Positions 43,193 through 53,806 of a DNA stretch of 64,000 nt are shown one piece after another. The position numbers were made by a program, and so were the translations under genes. The stretch is from Sphingobacteriales bacterium (GTDB taxonomy: Bacteria; Bacteroidota; Bacteroidia; Chitinophagales; UBA2359). How positions within the stretch are numbered: the stretch's first letter is position 1; each line of letters begins with the position of its first letter. The notes under the pieces were generated by a model, which saw only the letters and a list, made by a program, of their open reading frames with translations, was not told the origin of the DNA and ran no database searches. The DNA lies in the NCBI GenBank assembly GCA_016700115.1, contig CP064999.1, forward strand, positions 3,720,001-3,784,000, given 5' to 3'.

Positions 43193-45697
43193 TTAGTCTG
43201 TTGTTTCGTTTGTATTAGTATTGTTTTCTTCATTTTCGTTGGGAGTGTAACCTATTTTTGCTACTCCGGCGATATTGTCCCCTTCACTCAGATTAATCAA
43301 TCTGACACCTTGTGTGTTTCTGCCCTGAATTGAAATATTATCAACACTCATTCTGATGGTTATTCCTGATTTATTGATAATCATCAACCCATCGTTATCC
43401 TGAATTTCTTTGATAGCTATAAGATGTCCGGTTTTGTCGGTGATATTCATCGTTATCACCCCTTTTCCACCCCTGTTGGTCAAACGATACTCATCAACCA
43501 AAGAACGTTTTCCATAACCTTTTTCAGATACTGTAAGAATAGTAGTGTTAGAATTTGAAGATTTATCAGAACAAACAATTCCGACTACTTCATCGTCATC
43601 ATTGTCTGACAAGGTAATTCCTCTCACTCCAGTTGCTGTTCTTCCCATTGGATTGACTTTAGTTTCAGGAAAGCGGACTGCCCTACCCGATTTTGACCCA
43701 ATAATTATGTCAGAGTTTCCATTAGTCAGTTTAACATCCATCAACGAGTCATTTTCATTAATATTAATTGCAATAATACCATTTTGTCTTGGTCTGGAAA
43801 ACGCTTCTAAAACTGTTTTCTTTACAGTTCCTTTTTTTGTACAAAAAATGATATAATGACTGTTGAGTTTTTCAGAATCATTCAGGTCATTTACTGTCAG
43901 ATAGGCTACTGCTTTATCAGAAGCAGGAAGATTGATCAAGTTTTGAATTGGTCGGCCTTTTGATATCTTACTGCCTTCGGGTATTTGGTAAACTTTTAAC
44001 CAATAACATTTCCCTTCTTGAGTAAAGACCAACAAATAATCGTGAGTAGAACCTATAAAAACATGCTCGATGAAATCTTCATCTCTTGTTGCTCCTCCTC
44101 TGGATCCACGACCACCTCTGTTTTGTTCTCTATATTCGTCAAGACTTGTACGTTTGATGTAACCGAGATGAGAAATAGCAACTACAACCTGCTGTCTTTC
44201 AATGATATCTTCCAAAGAAATATCGCTGTCGGCATATACAACTTCTGTGCGTCTTTTATCCCCATACTTATCTCTAACCTCTATTAATTCTTCTTTAATA
44301 ATAGACATTCTCAAAGCTTCATTACTTAACACTTCTTTGAAGTATTCTATTTTTTCAATCAATTCTGCATATTCTTTTTTAAGTTTGTCCCTTTCTAAAC
44401 CGGTCAATCGCTGCAATCTCATGTTCAGAATTTCCTGTGCCTGAATATCAGAAAAACTAAACTGGCTGATTAGTCCTACTTTTGCTTCTTCAGGTGTTTG
44501 TGAAGCTCGAATTAGAGATATTATTTCATCTAAATGATCTAAAGCTTTTAATAATCCTTCCAGGATATGGGCACGGGCTTCAGCTTTTTTAAGGTCAAAC
44601 TCCGTTCTTTTTACGACAATCTCATGTCTGAAATCTACAAAATGTGAAATCAATTCCTTGAGGTTCAGTAATCTTGGCCGACCTGCAACCAAACAAACAT
44701 TATTTACACCGAATGAAGATTGAAGCGGTGTATAATTGTAAAGCTGATTAAGTACGACATTAGGATTTGCATCTCTTTTGAGTTCAAAAATGATACTCAT
44801 CCCTTTTCTGTCTGATTCGTCACGGATTTCAGAAATACCTTCAATACGTTTTTCATTGACCAGATCTGCAACTTTTTGAACTAACAAGGCTTTGTTTACC
44901 TGAAATGGTATTTCAGTAACAACAATTCTTTCCCGATTTCCTCCCTGAATAGATTCAATGGTAGCTCTTCCTCTTACCACTACCCTACCCCTTCCAGTTT
45001 CAAAAGCTCTCCTTACTCCGTCATATCCATAAATAATTCCACCTGTCGGAAAATCAGGCGCTATAATGTAATTTGAAAGTTGACTAATCGTAATTTCCGG
45101 GTTATCTATATAAGCTACGATCCCATTTATAACTTCGATTAAATTATGAGGCATCATATTGGTAGCCATACCTACAGCAATACCGGAAGCACCATTTATC
45201 AGCAAATTTGGAATGCGAGAAGGCATTACAGTCGGTTCTCTCTCGCTTTCGTCAAAATTTGGCTGAAAGGTTACTGTTTCCCTGTCTAATTCTGCGACTA
45301 ACTCTCCTGCTATTCTGGCTAATCTTGCTTCTGTGTAACGCATAGCAGCAGCAGAATCACCATCCATAGAACCAAAATTGCCCTGCCCATCTACCATAGG
45401 ATATCGCAAAGACCAATCTTGAGCCATTCTTACAGTAGCTTCATACACAGAACTATCACCATGCGGGTGATATTTACCAAGCACCTCTCCTACAATTCTT
45501 GCCGATTTTTTATAAGGTCTGCCTGCACTTAAACCTAACGTGTCCATCCCATAGATAACCCTTCTCTGAACCGGTTTTAAGCCATCCCTTACATCGGGTA
45601 ACGCTCTTGAAACAATAACTGACATTGAATAATCAATGTAAGCCGTTTTCATTTCTTCCTCAATATTGATTTGCAGTATTCGTTCGTCGTTTGCCAT
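43193..45697 (-). CDS. gyrA: DNA gyrase subunit A
   Basis: This 834-residue protein has the normal length. The breakage-reunion domain carries the active-site Tyr in AAMRYTEARL (about 121) and the quinolone-resistance region HPHGDSSVYEATV; the residue matching E. coli Ser83 is Ser, and that matching Asp87 is Glu. The C-terminal beta-pinwheel follows, with a GyrA-box-like stretch EQNRGGRGSRGG (about 528-539). With GyrB it introduces negative supercoils using ATP. A TAnnTTTG motif lies 29 bp upstream and the TPR gene follows on the same strand. Confidence 0.98.
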   Translation of the reverse strand: MANDERILQINIEEEMKTAYIDYSMSVIVSRALPDVRDGLKPVQRRVIYGMDTLGLSAGRPYKKSARIVGEVLGKYHPHGDSSVYEATVRMAQDWSLRYPMVDGQGNFGSMDGDSAAAMRYTEARLARIAGELVAELDRETVTFQPNFDESEREPTVMPSRIPNLLINGASGIAVGMATNMMPHNLIEVINGIVAYIDNPEITISQLSNYIIAPDFPTGGIIYGYDGVRRAFETGRGRVVVRGRATIESIQGGNRERIVVTEIPFQVNKALLVQKVADLVNEKRIEGISEIRDESDRKGMSIIFELKRDANPNVVLNQLYNYTPLQSSFGVNNVCLVAGRPRLLNLKELISHFVDFRHEIVVKRTEFDLKKAEARAHILEGLLKALDHLDEIISLIRASQTPEEAKVGLISQFSFSDIQAQEILNMRLQRLTGLERDKLKKEYAELIEKIEYFKEVLSNEALRMSIIKEELIEVRDKYGDKRRTEVVYADSDISLEDIIERQQVVVAISHLGYIKRTSLDEYREQNRGGRGSRGGATRDEDFIEHVFIGSTHDYLLVFTQEGKCYWLKVYQIPEGSKISKGRPIQNLINLPASDKAVAYLTVNDLNDSEKLNSHYIIFCTKKGTVKKTVLEAFSRPRQNGIIAININENDSLMDVKLTNGNSDIIIGSKSGRAVRFPETKVNPMGRTATGVRGITLSDNDDDEVVGIVCSDKSSNSNTTILTVSEKGYGKRSLVDEYRLTNRGGKGVITMNITDKTGHLIAIKEIQDNDGLMIINKSGITIRMSVDNISIQGRNTQGVRLINLSEGDNIAGVAKIGYTPNENEENNTNTNETTD

Positions 45698-45725
45698 ATA
45701 ATATTTCGCCTCTTATATTTTGAGG

Positions 45726-45733
45726 CAAATATA
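45726..45733 (-). promoter_or_regulatory. -7 promoter motif of gyrA (TATATTTG on minus strand)
   Basis: This is an exact TAnnTTTG match on the minus strand, 28 bp before the start codon, with no clear -33 element. Confidence 0.5.
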
Positions 45734-45770
45734 CGAAGTTTCAGGCTTCTTAAGGGTTTTTCTATCTCAT

Positions 45771-45810
45771 AAAAAAACAAAACGGCTGCTTATATTTAGA
45801 AGCAGCCGTT
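45771..45810 (-). terminator. Rho-independent terminator of the Kazal/SprB adhesin gene
   Basis: AACGGCTGCTT (45781-45791) pairs perfectly with AAGCAGCCGTT (45800-45810). On the minus strand it is followed by TTTTGTTTTTTT. It lies 42 bp after the adhesin's stop codon. Confidence 0.88.
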
Positions 45811-45852
45811 CTGACCAATAGTAACTTTATATTAAATAGTTTAAAAATCTGC

Positions 45853-48800
45853 CTATTTTACCACCATCAACTTTTTGGTTTGAATTTCTCCTAAAGGATT
45901 TCTAAGCATAAGTACATAAAGTCCTGATGGATAGAAATCTTCATCAAGGTTAATTGTTAAACTTCCTGTTGAATTGTTAATAAAATAAGTGTTCATCAAT
46001 TTACCGGTGTAATCGTAAATGTCCAGTGTCAGCGTTTCGCTAAAATCGTCATTCAACATTATTTCTACGTTGTTTGAAGCAGGATTGGGAAAAACTTTCC
46101 ATTGGAAAGTTTCGGGTTTAGCACCGCCACCATTGCTGCTGCCAATACCCACCCAATACCAGCCTACGATGCTGTTTCCTTCTGAATCGGTTACTAAAAC
46201 CATATACCAGCCGGAAGCAAGACCTGTAACATCCTGTGTCGTACTTCCATTGTTCCAGAGATAAGTATATGGGCCGGTTCCTCCAGATACTGTAATGTCA
46301 ATAGCTCCATCTGCAATACCTGCTGCTGTTGCCGAACTTACGGTATAGGCAATAATTGCCAGACTATTGTTATTAGCAGTTGAAACTTCTCCGGTTGCCT
46401 GACATCCGTTGGCATCGGTTACTGTGATTGAAAAAGAAGCACTGCCAATAGTAAAAACAGATAGACCACCGGTAGTATTGTTGTTATAAACAAATGCAAG
46501 ACCTGTTGTAGTCCATACATAAGTATAAGGAGCAGTTCCTCCTATTGGAGTTATTAAATATTGGACAACATTATTGGACAGAGCGCTCGAAGGAGTGGTG
46601 CCAAGATTATTAGCACTGATTTGTAGAATTAACTCTGAAGTTGCATTGATGACAAAGGTTTGTGAAGTTTGTGCACCATTGGCACCGGTTACTGTAACTG
46701 TATAGGCCCCGGGCGCTAATCCACTGATACTATTACCAGTTGAGCCATTGCTCCACGCATAACTATAAGGAGGAACACCACCTGTTGCAGTAGCAGTGGC
46801 ACTTCCGTTGTTTAACCCGCAAGATGCATTAATTGTACTGATATTCAAAACAATGCTACTTGGATCAGTATTCGGTGAATTTACTAAGACTGTAGTATTC
46901 GCCTGACATCCATTGGAATCGGTTACTACAACCGTATAAGTTCCGGGAGGAAGTAGAGCTGTATAAAGACAATTGCCAACTAATCCTCCTGTTCCGGGTA
47001 GTGGGGCTCCTGCCGGATTAAACCATGTAAATGTATATGGAGCTGTTCCACCGGTAGCCTGAGCACAAACAAAACCACTATTTGTGGAATTAAATGTTGT
47101 AACGGTTAAAGAAGAATTAGTGTTTACCGTGAAAGTTGCAGAAGCAGTACAATTATTTGCACTTGTTACAACTACCATATATACACCTGAAGTCAGGTTG
47201 GTGATACAATTTAAACTATTGGTACTTGGAGGTAAAACTGTTCCGTTAGCAGTGCTCCAAACATAAGTAAACGGTCCTGTTCCTCCGGAAACAGTTGCAC
47301 ACGCTGTTGCATTTCCGGTACAGGTTGTTTGCGACAATAATACATTTACATTCATGGAATTGCCGGTATTCACGTTGAATGTGGCAGAAGCTGAACAACC
47401 ATTGGCAGCAGTTACTACCACCATATAAGTTCCTGAAGTGCTGATGGAAACGCAATTTCCGGTAATAGTACTAGCAGGCAACTGCAATGGCGCAGTACCC
47501 CAGGTATTGTACCAGGTATAGGTAAATGGTGGCAATCCTCCGGTAACTAATGCGCAGGCGTTTACTACTGCGTTACATCCGGGTTGAGTTAACTGAACTT
47601 GCAATCCAAGACCTCCGGAAGGTTGGATGGTAAAAGATGTTGATGCAGAACATCCATTTGCATCTGTTACCACTGCCATATAGGATCCGGGAGTTAAACC
47701 GCCCACACAATTATTAGGAGTACTGGTATTTGTTGCTGGTGTACCATTAGCGGTCAGCCATGTCAAAGTGTAAGGGGCAGTTCCTCCTGTGATTGTAGCA
47801 CAGGCACTGCTTGCAGCTGTTGTTGCTGTACATCCACCTTGAGATGTTAAAACATTGATGTTGAGGGGGGTGGGTTGTGTTACTGTGTAGGAAGCTGTTT
47901 GTGTGCAATTTACACAGGTAACTGCAACAGTATAGACTCCGGCAGTTAAGTTCCCGATGTTTTGGGTTGTTGCAGTGAACCCATTAGGGCCACTCCATAA
48001 AAAGTTACAAAGAGTTCCTATTGTATTCGATGCAATCAGGTTAATTGCACCATTATTTCCACCATTACAACTCACATTTGTAATATTTGCAGATAATGCA
48101 GTATTGCTACCGGTTGCAGATAAGAGTACGGTTTGAGAATAAGTACAGTTATTGGAATCAGTGATAGTAAGAGTATAAGCACCGGCAGGTATCATATTAA
48201 TACAAAAGTCATAATTTGAGTTAGGAGTACTATTTACTACCGGTTGAGTTCCGCTCCAGGTTACAGTATAAGGCGGACTACCTCCAATAATATCGCCACA
48301 AACATTTCCGAGTACAGTGCCACAAGTTGGTTGAGTGATGTTCAACAGAACTGATAATCCCGGGTTGGGATTAACAGTAATACAAGTAATAGCATAACAA
48401 CCTGCTGCATCCTGAACGAGCGCTGTATAAGATCCGGGGGGGATATTTGAACTACAAACAGTTGAATTTAAACTGATGGGTGGCATGGTAGGCAATGGCC
48501 AAAACAAGTTATTTACCACAGGCAATGTAATTGCCCCAATATTTGGTGGATATGCAGGCATGCAACCAGCAAAGAAAGTCCAGTTATAAGGCGGTAATCC
48601 ACCGGCAGCAGTGATACAGCCTGATGGATTTCCTCCACAATCCGGATAATCTAAAGCCTGTGTTAAACTAATTGAACTGCCGGATGAGCCTTGAACTATG
48701 ATTGTTTGTGACACTGTACACCCCATTGAGTTAGCAGCAGTAACAGTATAAACTCCAGGGCCAACCTGATTGATACAACTTCCAATTGAAGCATTTCCGA

Positions 48801-49998
48801 CAAAAGTAGTACCCTGAATAATATTGCCATTTGCATTTGTCCAGGTAAAACTAACTGTATTGGTAGCACTGCTTGTCATATTCACCCAAGCACATACGTT
48901 AAATGTGTTACAACCGACTTGTTCCACAGAGTATTGAAGGGAAAGGGATAGTGGTGCTATAGTAAACACTTTCGTGATGTTGCAACCCTGACTGTCAGTA
49001 ATTATAACATAATAGCTTCCTGCAGGCAGATTTGAAATACAATTGCCGGATGTGCCTGCAACCGGAAGTACTTGTGTTCCATTAGAATTGTACCAGGTAT
49101 ATGTATAAGGAGCCAACCCGCCTATAACCTGTACACAAGCCGAACCTGAAGTGCAATTTGGATAAGTAACATTCACCCATGCCTGTAAATTATTATTGCC
49201 TCCCAAGGTTACCGTTTGCTGATAGGTACATCCATTGCCATCGGTGATATTGAGCATATAAGTTCCTGCACCAAGATTATTAAAACAAAAATCGGGCGCA
49301 TTGTCATTTTGATAAAAAGTAATGGCGGCCAAATTTCCAAAAGAAACGGTGTAAGGGGCTTCTCCTCCAAATACATCTCCACAAACACTACCGTTATTAT
49401 TTCCACAGGTTGGTTGTTGAATGGTCAATTGAGCAGAAAGTGTTGACATGGCAGGATTTACTCCGGAAGGAACATAAACAGTAACGGTTTTAGTGCAAGA
49501 AGCATTTGCTGAATTGCCCGGAAATACGATAGTAAAGGTATAAAATCCGGCTCCGAGATTACTGATACAAACCGGAAGTGAACTGACAGTACCGGTAGCA
49601 CTGCCACCCGTTCCAGAACCAGAAGCTCCCCCACCCTGCCAGGTGAAAGAAAAATTGCCTACAAATCCGGTTACATACAAACAAATTCCTCCTGATGCTG
49701 TATTGCAATATGCCGGATCAACGGTAGCAGAAACCGAAACATTACAAGTGTTGCAAGCGTTAGGAGACCATGTAGTAACTCCGCCATAACTCTGAGCCTC
49801 ACAGCTATTGGCATAAGTTATACCATTACAGCCACAAACAGGTGCAAAAACTGTAGGACATCCATTGTTTAAATTGATTTGTGCAGGATTAATGCAACTT
49901 GTATTTTGCCCCTTAGAAGTTTGGGGCAGAAATAGGACCACAACGATTAAAATAGCCATCAGAGCTAAAAACCGGTTGTTTTTGTATAAGTAAATCAT
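45853..49998 (-). CDS. Large SprB-repeat surface protein with N-terminal Kazal-like domain and T9SS sorting domain
   Basis: I prefer ATG 49998 (1381 residues), just before the hydrophobic signal sequence; a longer frame would add 17 residues. Right after the signal comes a Kazal-like domain (PVCGCNGITYANSCEAQ, about 48-65). About 14 SprB-type repeats follow, each of about 85-100 residues with a GGxxPYTYxW core and a VTDxxGC ending. The C-terminus (PNPASNNVEIMLNDDF ... IYDYTGKLMNTY ... YPSGLYVLMLRN) is a T9SS type A sorting domain. SprB is a mobile gliding adhesin in Flavobacterium. By similarity this is a surface adhesin, not necessarily for motility. Confidence 0.88.
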   Translation of the reverse strand: MIYLYKNNRFLALMAILIVVVLFLPQTSKGQNTSCINPAQINLNNGCPTVFAPVCGCNGITYANSCEAQSYGGVTTWSPNACNTCNVSVSATVDPAYCNTASGGICLYVTGFVGNFSFTWQGGGASGSGTGGSATGTVSSLPVCISNLGAGFYTFTIVFPGNSANASCTKTVTVYVPSGVNPAMSTLSAQLTIQQPTCGNNNGSVCGDVFGGEAPYTVSFGNLAAITFYQNDNAPDFCFNNLGAGTYMLNITDGNGCTYQQTVTLGGNNNLQAWVNVTYPNCTSGSACVQVIGGLAPYTYTWYNSNGTQVLPVAGTSGNCISNLPAGSYYVIITDSQGCNITKVFTIAPLSLSLQYSVEQVGCNTFNVCAWVNMTSSATNTVSFTWTNANGNIIQGTTFVGNASIGSCINQVGPGVYTVTAANSMGCTVSQTIIVQGSSGSSISLTQALDYPDCGGNPSGCITAAGGLPPYNWTFFAGCMPAYPPNIGAITLPVVNNLFWPLPTMPPISLNSTVCSSNIPPGSYTALVQDAAGCYAITCITVNPNPGLSVLLNITQPTCGTVLGNVCGDIIGGSPPYTVTWSGTQPVVNSTPNSNYDFCINMIPAGAYTLTITDSNNCTYSQTVLLSATGSNTALSANITNVSCNGGNNGAINLIASNTIGTLCNFLWSGPNGFTATTQNIGNLTAGVYTVAVTCVNCTQTASYTVTQPTPLNINVLTSQGGCTATTAASSACATITGGTAPYTLTWLTANGTPATNTSTPNNCVGGLTPGSYMAVVTDANGCSASTSFTIQPSGGLGLQVQLTQPGCNAVVNACALVTGGLPPFTYTWYNTWGTAPLQLPASTITGNCVSISTSGTYMVVVTAANGCSASATFNVNTGNSMNVNVLLSQTTCTGNATACATVSGGTGPFTYVWSTANGTVLPPSTNSLNCITNLTSGVYMVVVTSANNCTASATFTVNTNSSLTVTTFNSTNSGFVCAQATGGTAPYTFTWFNPAGAPLPGTGGLVGNCLYTALLPPGTYTVVVTDSNGCQANTTVLVNSPNTDPSSIVLNISTINASCGLNNGSATATATGGVPPYSYAWSNGSTGNSISGLAPGAYTVTVTGANGAQTSQTFVINATSELILQISANNLGTTPSSALSNNVVQYLITPIGGTAPYTYVWTTTGLAFVYNNNTTGGLSVFTIGSASFSITVTDANGCQATGEVSTANNNSLAIIAYTVSSATAAGIADGAIDITVSGGTGPYTYLWNNGSTTQDVTGLASGWYMVLVTDSEGNSIVGWYWVGIGSSNGGGAKPETFQWKVFPNPASNNVEIMLNDDFSETLTLDIYDYTGKLMNTYFINNSTGSLTINLDEDFYPSGLYVLMLRNPLGEIQTKKLMVVK

Positions 49999-50556
49999 AG
50001 TAGCGTTATTTAGAAAGTTAAGAGTTGTTTTATTATTTTCCAGAGGCAAGAATTCCCCTCCACAAATTTAAATCTTACTTCAGTAATTTCAAAATACAAT
50101 TTTTAAGGGTTGTACAAAGCTATCAAGACTATCAATTAATCTAAGTTATTGATTATCAGGAGTTAAGCTCTTAAATTGTTAAAAACTAAATTAGTTGCTT
50201 CAAAATAGTTCTAATTAAAATTATTGCATAGAATCAAAATTTCTTCTCCATCAATTTGTAATAAATTAACATTTCGCTCGAACTTTTTCTACCCTTATCA
50301 ATTTACCACGATTAAGCCTTTTTTTTAAAATTCTTGAATATTAATTAGCGCTAATCAAAAGATTTCTGACAAACAATTTTTGATGCTGTTTTTAGACAAT
50401 CAAAATAGCTATTTTTGTGATTAAAGCAGGTTTGCAAAAAAAAGTCTGCCTAAAATTATCACAGAATTGTAAAGAATTATGAACGAAACTGTTTTTAAGC
50501 TAAACAGAGGTGAATCGGCACGTTAATTGAACTTTAATCCAAAATTTTATTATCTT
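49999..50556. other. Intergenic region upstream of two divergent genes
   Basis: No gene is supported. It contains the adhesin's upstream region and, about 140 bp before the lipoprotein gene, a TAnnTTTG motif (TATTTTTG, 50410-50417). A 15-codon frame at 50479-50526 ends directly before the lipoprotein but has no features. Confidence 0.5.
50410..50417 (+). promoter_or_regulatory. Candidate -7 promoter motif of the lipoprotein gene (TATTTTTG)
   Basis: This is an exact TAnnTTTG match, but 140 bp upstream of the start codon, with no -33 element at the right spacing. Confidence 0.35.
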
Positions 50557-50994
50557 ATGAATAAATCACCCCTACTATTTATTTTAATGCTTTTCACTAT
50601 TATAAGTGCGAGCAGTTGCAATAAAAATAAAGATAAAATAATCGGAACATGGGAGCGATTCGATGATGAATCATCAGGTACTGTTATTAAAGTTGAACGA
50701 ACGGGCGATTTTTTAGAAGGAAAACTTCATCACGTATCGGGAAATTTGGTGGAATTAGGGTTTGAAGCTGGTGATGTTAAATGGAAAGAACTCGTTGCTG
50801 ATACCAAAGAAAACAAGCGTTATATTGGCAAAGATTTAATCAAAGCAGTTGACCAAAACAATAAAGTCAGTCACACAGAATATGTTGATATATACATAGA
50901 GTTTTTATCGAACGATATTGTTCAAATACTCGACCCTTCCGGTTCACAGGGAGGTATGAATAAACCCCAAAAATGGCGCAGAATTGAAATTTAA
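50557..50994 (+). CDS. Small lipoprotein of unknown function
   Basis: With ATG 50557 it has 145 residues; an upstream TTG start would add ten. The N-terminus MNKSPLLFILMLFTIISASSC is a lipoprotein signal with lipobox ASSC, so Cys21 would be lipidated. The mature part starts with a polar NKNKDK linker and the lipocalin-like opening IIGTWERFDDESSGTVIKVE. The closing PQKWRRIE resembles DUF2147-like small beta-barrel proteins. I do not recognise a specific family with confidence. It is a single gene convergent with the neighbouring T9SS type B protein. Confidence 0.7.
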   Translation: MNKSPLLFILMLFTIISASSCNKNKDKIIGTWERFDDESSGTVIKVERTGDFLEGKLHHVSGNLVELGFEAGDVKWKELVADTKENKRYIGKDLIKAVDQNNKVSHTEYVDIYIEFLSNDIVQILDPSGSQGGMNKPQKWRRIEI

Positions 50995-51093
50995 AACAGA
51001 AAATCCCCAAGGTAGAGAAAAATAGTGCGCTTAATTTAAAGATTTTTGTTTTCTGAAACCACCGTATTGATAGTTCACCCGTTGCCTTTATTT

Positions 51094-53583
51094 CTACCTA
51101 ATCAGGGTTAAATTTCCTTTTTTAATTACAATGTCCCCATTGGTATAAACTGCTTCCACGATGTAGGCATATACACCCAATTCGGCTTGGGTATCTTTAT
51201 ACATGCCATTCCATCCAATATTCAAATCCTTTGAAGCAAATATTTCCTGCCCCCATCTGTTATAAACTACAACAGAAACTTGTGTGATATTTCTTCCAGC
51301 AACTCTGAAAACATCATTGACCCCATCACCATTGGGAGAAAATGCATTTGGGATTATAATTGCTCCTCCTTTTAATACCGAGATACTGATGCTATCTTGA
51401 GTACTGCATCCGTTTGAGTTGGCTACTACTACAGTATAAGTTGTTGTATTGGTTGGTGATGCTTTAACCTGAGGACAATTATCGCAATCCAAACCTGTTG
51501 AGGGAAACCAGGAATATGTAGCAGCTTCTCCGCTGATTATTTGAGGCTGAACTATGACAAAACTGCCTTCATTAATTTCTGTATCTTCCGGAAGTGCAAT
51601 CGTAAGTAAGTCCGGTTGTGATATCGCTATTGAGTTAGAAGCAGATAAACAACCATTAGAATCCTGAACCAAATAATTATAGCTTCCGGCTTCAAGTCCT
51701 GAAACCGTATTTTCGTTTAAAAATGTTTGACCATCATCAGTAGAATACGTATAAGTTCCCGTACCTCCGGTTGCTGAAATGGTAAAAGCACCTTCATTCC
51801 CCCCAAAACATAAAATGTCCGTTGTTATTTGAGCATCTGAAATAACCGGAACTATTGCCGGAATAACCGCTTCTGTAGTTGTAGCACATCCGCTTACATC
51901 AGTAACCAAAATATTGTGCACGCCCTCTGTTAAACCGTTAAAATTCCCATTTGTTTGAAAAGTCCCACCGTCTATACTAAAAGTATATGGAGGAAAACCA
52001 CCGGTAGCAGACAAACTGATACTACCCATTGAATCTCCTGCACATAATCCCGGTACGATATTATCTATTTGTGTAACCAAAGGAGGTAGTCCGGTTATCA
52101 CAAAATTGAGTTCATTAAAACAACCACCACCATCAACCACAATAGCATTATATGCGCCCGGAGCGAGGTTGGTGAATTCTGTTTCAGTTTGTGTTATAGT
52201 CGTCCCTGATGGAGTTGTCAAAGTAAAAGTATAAGGTGGAATTGTGCCGGAAGCCATCAAAACAGCTAACCCGTTGCCCGGATTACAAGTACTTGGCACA
52301 GAATAGGACAATGAAAAGTATGGAATTTCTGAATTGGCTAAAAGATAGGAAATGATTTTTTCACAATCATTAGCATCTGTAACGGTTACATTGTAAAAAC
52401 CTATCGGCAGTCCTGTTACCGTAGAGCCGCCAATGGCAGTTTCAGAAAAACCGGTACTCCATTCATAGAAAAAAGGCGGCTGTCCTCCACCGATAACTGT
52501 AACGCTGCCGGTCAGAGGATCATTGCAAGTGGGAGAAACACCGATAATTTCAGGAATTGTACAACATGAAAGCAAGGCTTTAAAGGTAAAATTCGGATCA
52601 TTGGGACAAGGGCTTGAAGATGCGTTCCAACTGCCTGCTTCTGAATCTGAATAATTAAAAAATTCTATACTCAAGTCTTCACCATCTACTCCGGGGGGAC
52701 AGGCAGCTTTAGTCGTAATAGTCATGCAAAATTCCCAGTTACAGGCATTTCCGGAACTGTAATCACCAAAATCATTTCCGGGATTTCCGTCATTGTTGCG
52801 ATCGTAAAAAAATCCCGGTCCCACAGCTCCTACATTAGTTTGTGCATAAGTAGAAGTTCCCTGAACACTATCATACCAATCCCAAGTTCCCTGACCGTCG
52901 CAACTTGCCGGTGAAACAGGAGTAAGTGTGGTTAGATCCCATGCTGAGCCAAAAACCGGAACTAAGCCATCAAACCAATCTGCCGAGTTTTCCTGATATC
53001 CACCAACTAATAGACAAATCTGAACAGTTTGACCGGCTTCATAAGTGCCGAGATATGGAGGAGGATCTACGGTTATGGTTTGGTCAATGATACAAATTGC
53101 TTCAAATGTCTGATAGCTATTGATACACAATGAATAATTCCCGGTATCTGAAATGTTACCGCCACTAATCTGAATATAATAGGTAATACCAACAGAAACT
53201 GGTGAAAATGAGGTGTTTATATAACCGCCACTCTCATTAACTATGCACTTTAATCCAATTAAACCATCACAAGTGTTTTGATACAGAGCAACCATAGAAG
53301 TGTCAAAGTCACTATCTAAGACAATGTCCAATAAGTTACCTACGGCGGTAAATGTAAACCATACATCGGCAGCCGGAGATGGTGCATCAGTTCCTCCAAA
53401 ACAATATCCCTGATTAATATATGGCAATTCGCCCAAGGCAGTTGAAGTACTTCCAAGTAAGCAAGCTGGAATAAATGGAGTTAAAGTACCAAAATCGGTA
53501 GCATTTGCACAATCGTCATTACCGGTTTGAGCGAAACCGGATATAGAAGCCAAAAACAAAAATATCAGGTAAATATATTTCAT
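51094..53583 (-). CDS. Surface protein with SprB-type repeats and T9SS type B (CHU_C) sorting domain
   Basis: This 829-residue protein has a signal peptide (MKYIYLIFLFLASISGFAQ), then a PPC-like domain (GNDDCANATDFG ... DVWFTFTAVG, about 20-150), a cysteine-rich beta domain (about 160-345), and five SprB-like repeats (for example GGGQPPFFYEWSTG and GGFPPYTFSIDGG). The C-terminal ~85 residues (IIIPNAFSPNGDGVNDVF ... VYNRWGQEIFAS ... GVYAYIVEA) are the gliding-motility-associated type B sorting domain. Such proteins are exported by T9SS and attached to the surface; the type B domain is often linked with PorP/SprF-type partners. The ligand is unknown. It has its own promoter motif. Confidence 0.9.
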   Translation of the reverse strand: MKYIYLIFLFLASISGFAQTGNDDCANATDFGTLTPFIPACLLGSTSTALGELPYINQGYCFGGTDAPSPAADVWFTFTAVGNLLDIVLDSDFDTSMVALYQNTCDGLIGLKCIVNESGGYINTSFSPVSVGITYYIQISGGNISDTGNYSLCINSYQTFEAICIIDQTITVDPPPYLGTYEAGQTVQICLLVGGYQENSADWFDGLVPVFGSAWDLTTLTPVSPASCDGQGTWDWYDSVQGTSTYAQTNVGAVGPGFFYDRNNDGNPGNDFGDYSSGNACNWEFCMTITTKAACPPGVDGEDLSIEFFNYSDSEAGSWNASSSPCPNDPNFTFKALLSCCTIPEIIGVSPTCNDPLTGSVTVIGGGQPPFFYEWSTGFSETAIGGSTVTGLPIGFYNVTVTDANDCEKIISYLLANSEIPYFSLSYSVPSTCNPGNGLAVLMASGTIPPYTFTLTTPSGTTITQTETEFTNLAPGAYNAIVVDGGGCFNELNFVITGLPPLVTQIDNIVPGLCAGDSMGSISLSATGGFPPYTFSIDGGTFQTNGNFNGLTEGVHNILVTDVSGCATTTEAVIPAIVPVISDAQITTDILCFGGNEGAFTISATGGTGTYTYSTDDGQTFLNENTVSGLEAGSYNYLVQDSNGCLSASNSIAISQPDLLTIALPEDTEINEGSFVIVQPQIISGEAATYSWFPSTGLDCDNCPQVKASPTNTTTYTVVVANSNGCSTQDSISISVLKGGAIIIPNAFSPNGDGVNDVFRVAGRNITQVSVVVYNRWGQEIFASKDLNIGWNGMYKDTQAELGVYAYIVEAVYTNGDIVIKKGNLTLIR

Positions 53584-53632
53584 TTAGTATGACTTTTAAG
53601 AGGCGTTAAAGAACAGTTAGATTAGGATGCTG

Positions 53633-53640
53633 CAAAAATA
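53633..53640 (-). promoter_or_regulatory. -7 promoter motif of the T9SS type B protein (TATTTTTG on minus strand)
   Basis: This is an exact TAnnTTTG match on the minus strand, 49 bp before the start codon. No -33 element is at proper spacing. Confidence 0.45.
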
Positions 53641-53806
53641 ACCATAGTGATTAAATACTTTGACATTTTACAGGTATAATGCATTAAAAGGTACTCGTCC
53701 GACATTTTAAAACGGTTTACTCTTTACTAAGAAATGCTTATCGAATTTTAATTCAACACATTGTTTAATATTTAAAAGCAAAATTTAGTGCTGTAATATT
53801 TTTAAA

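Noticed and set aside
50479..50526. A 15-codon frame directly upstream of the lipoprotein gene
   Set aside because: It is too short, has no recognisable feature or regulatory codon run, and could occur by chance.
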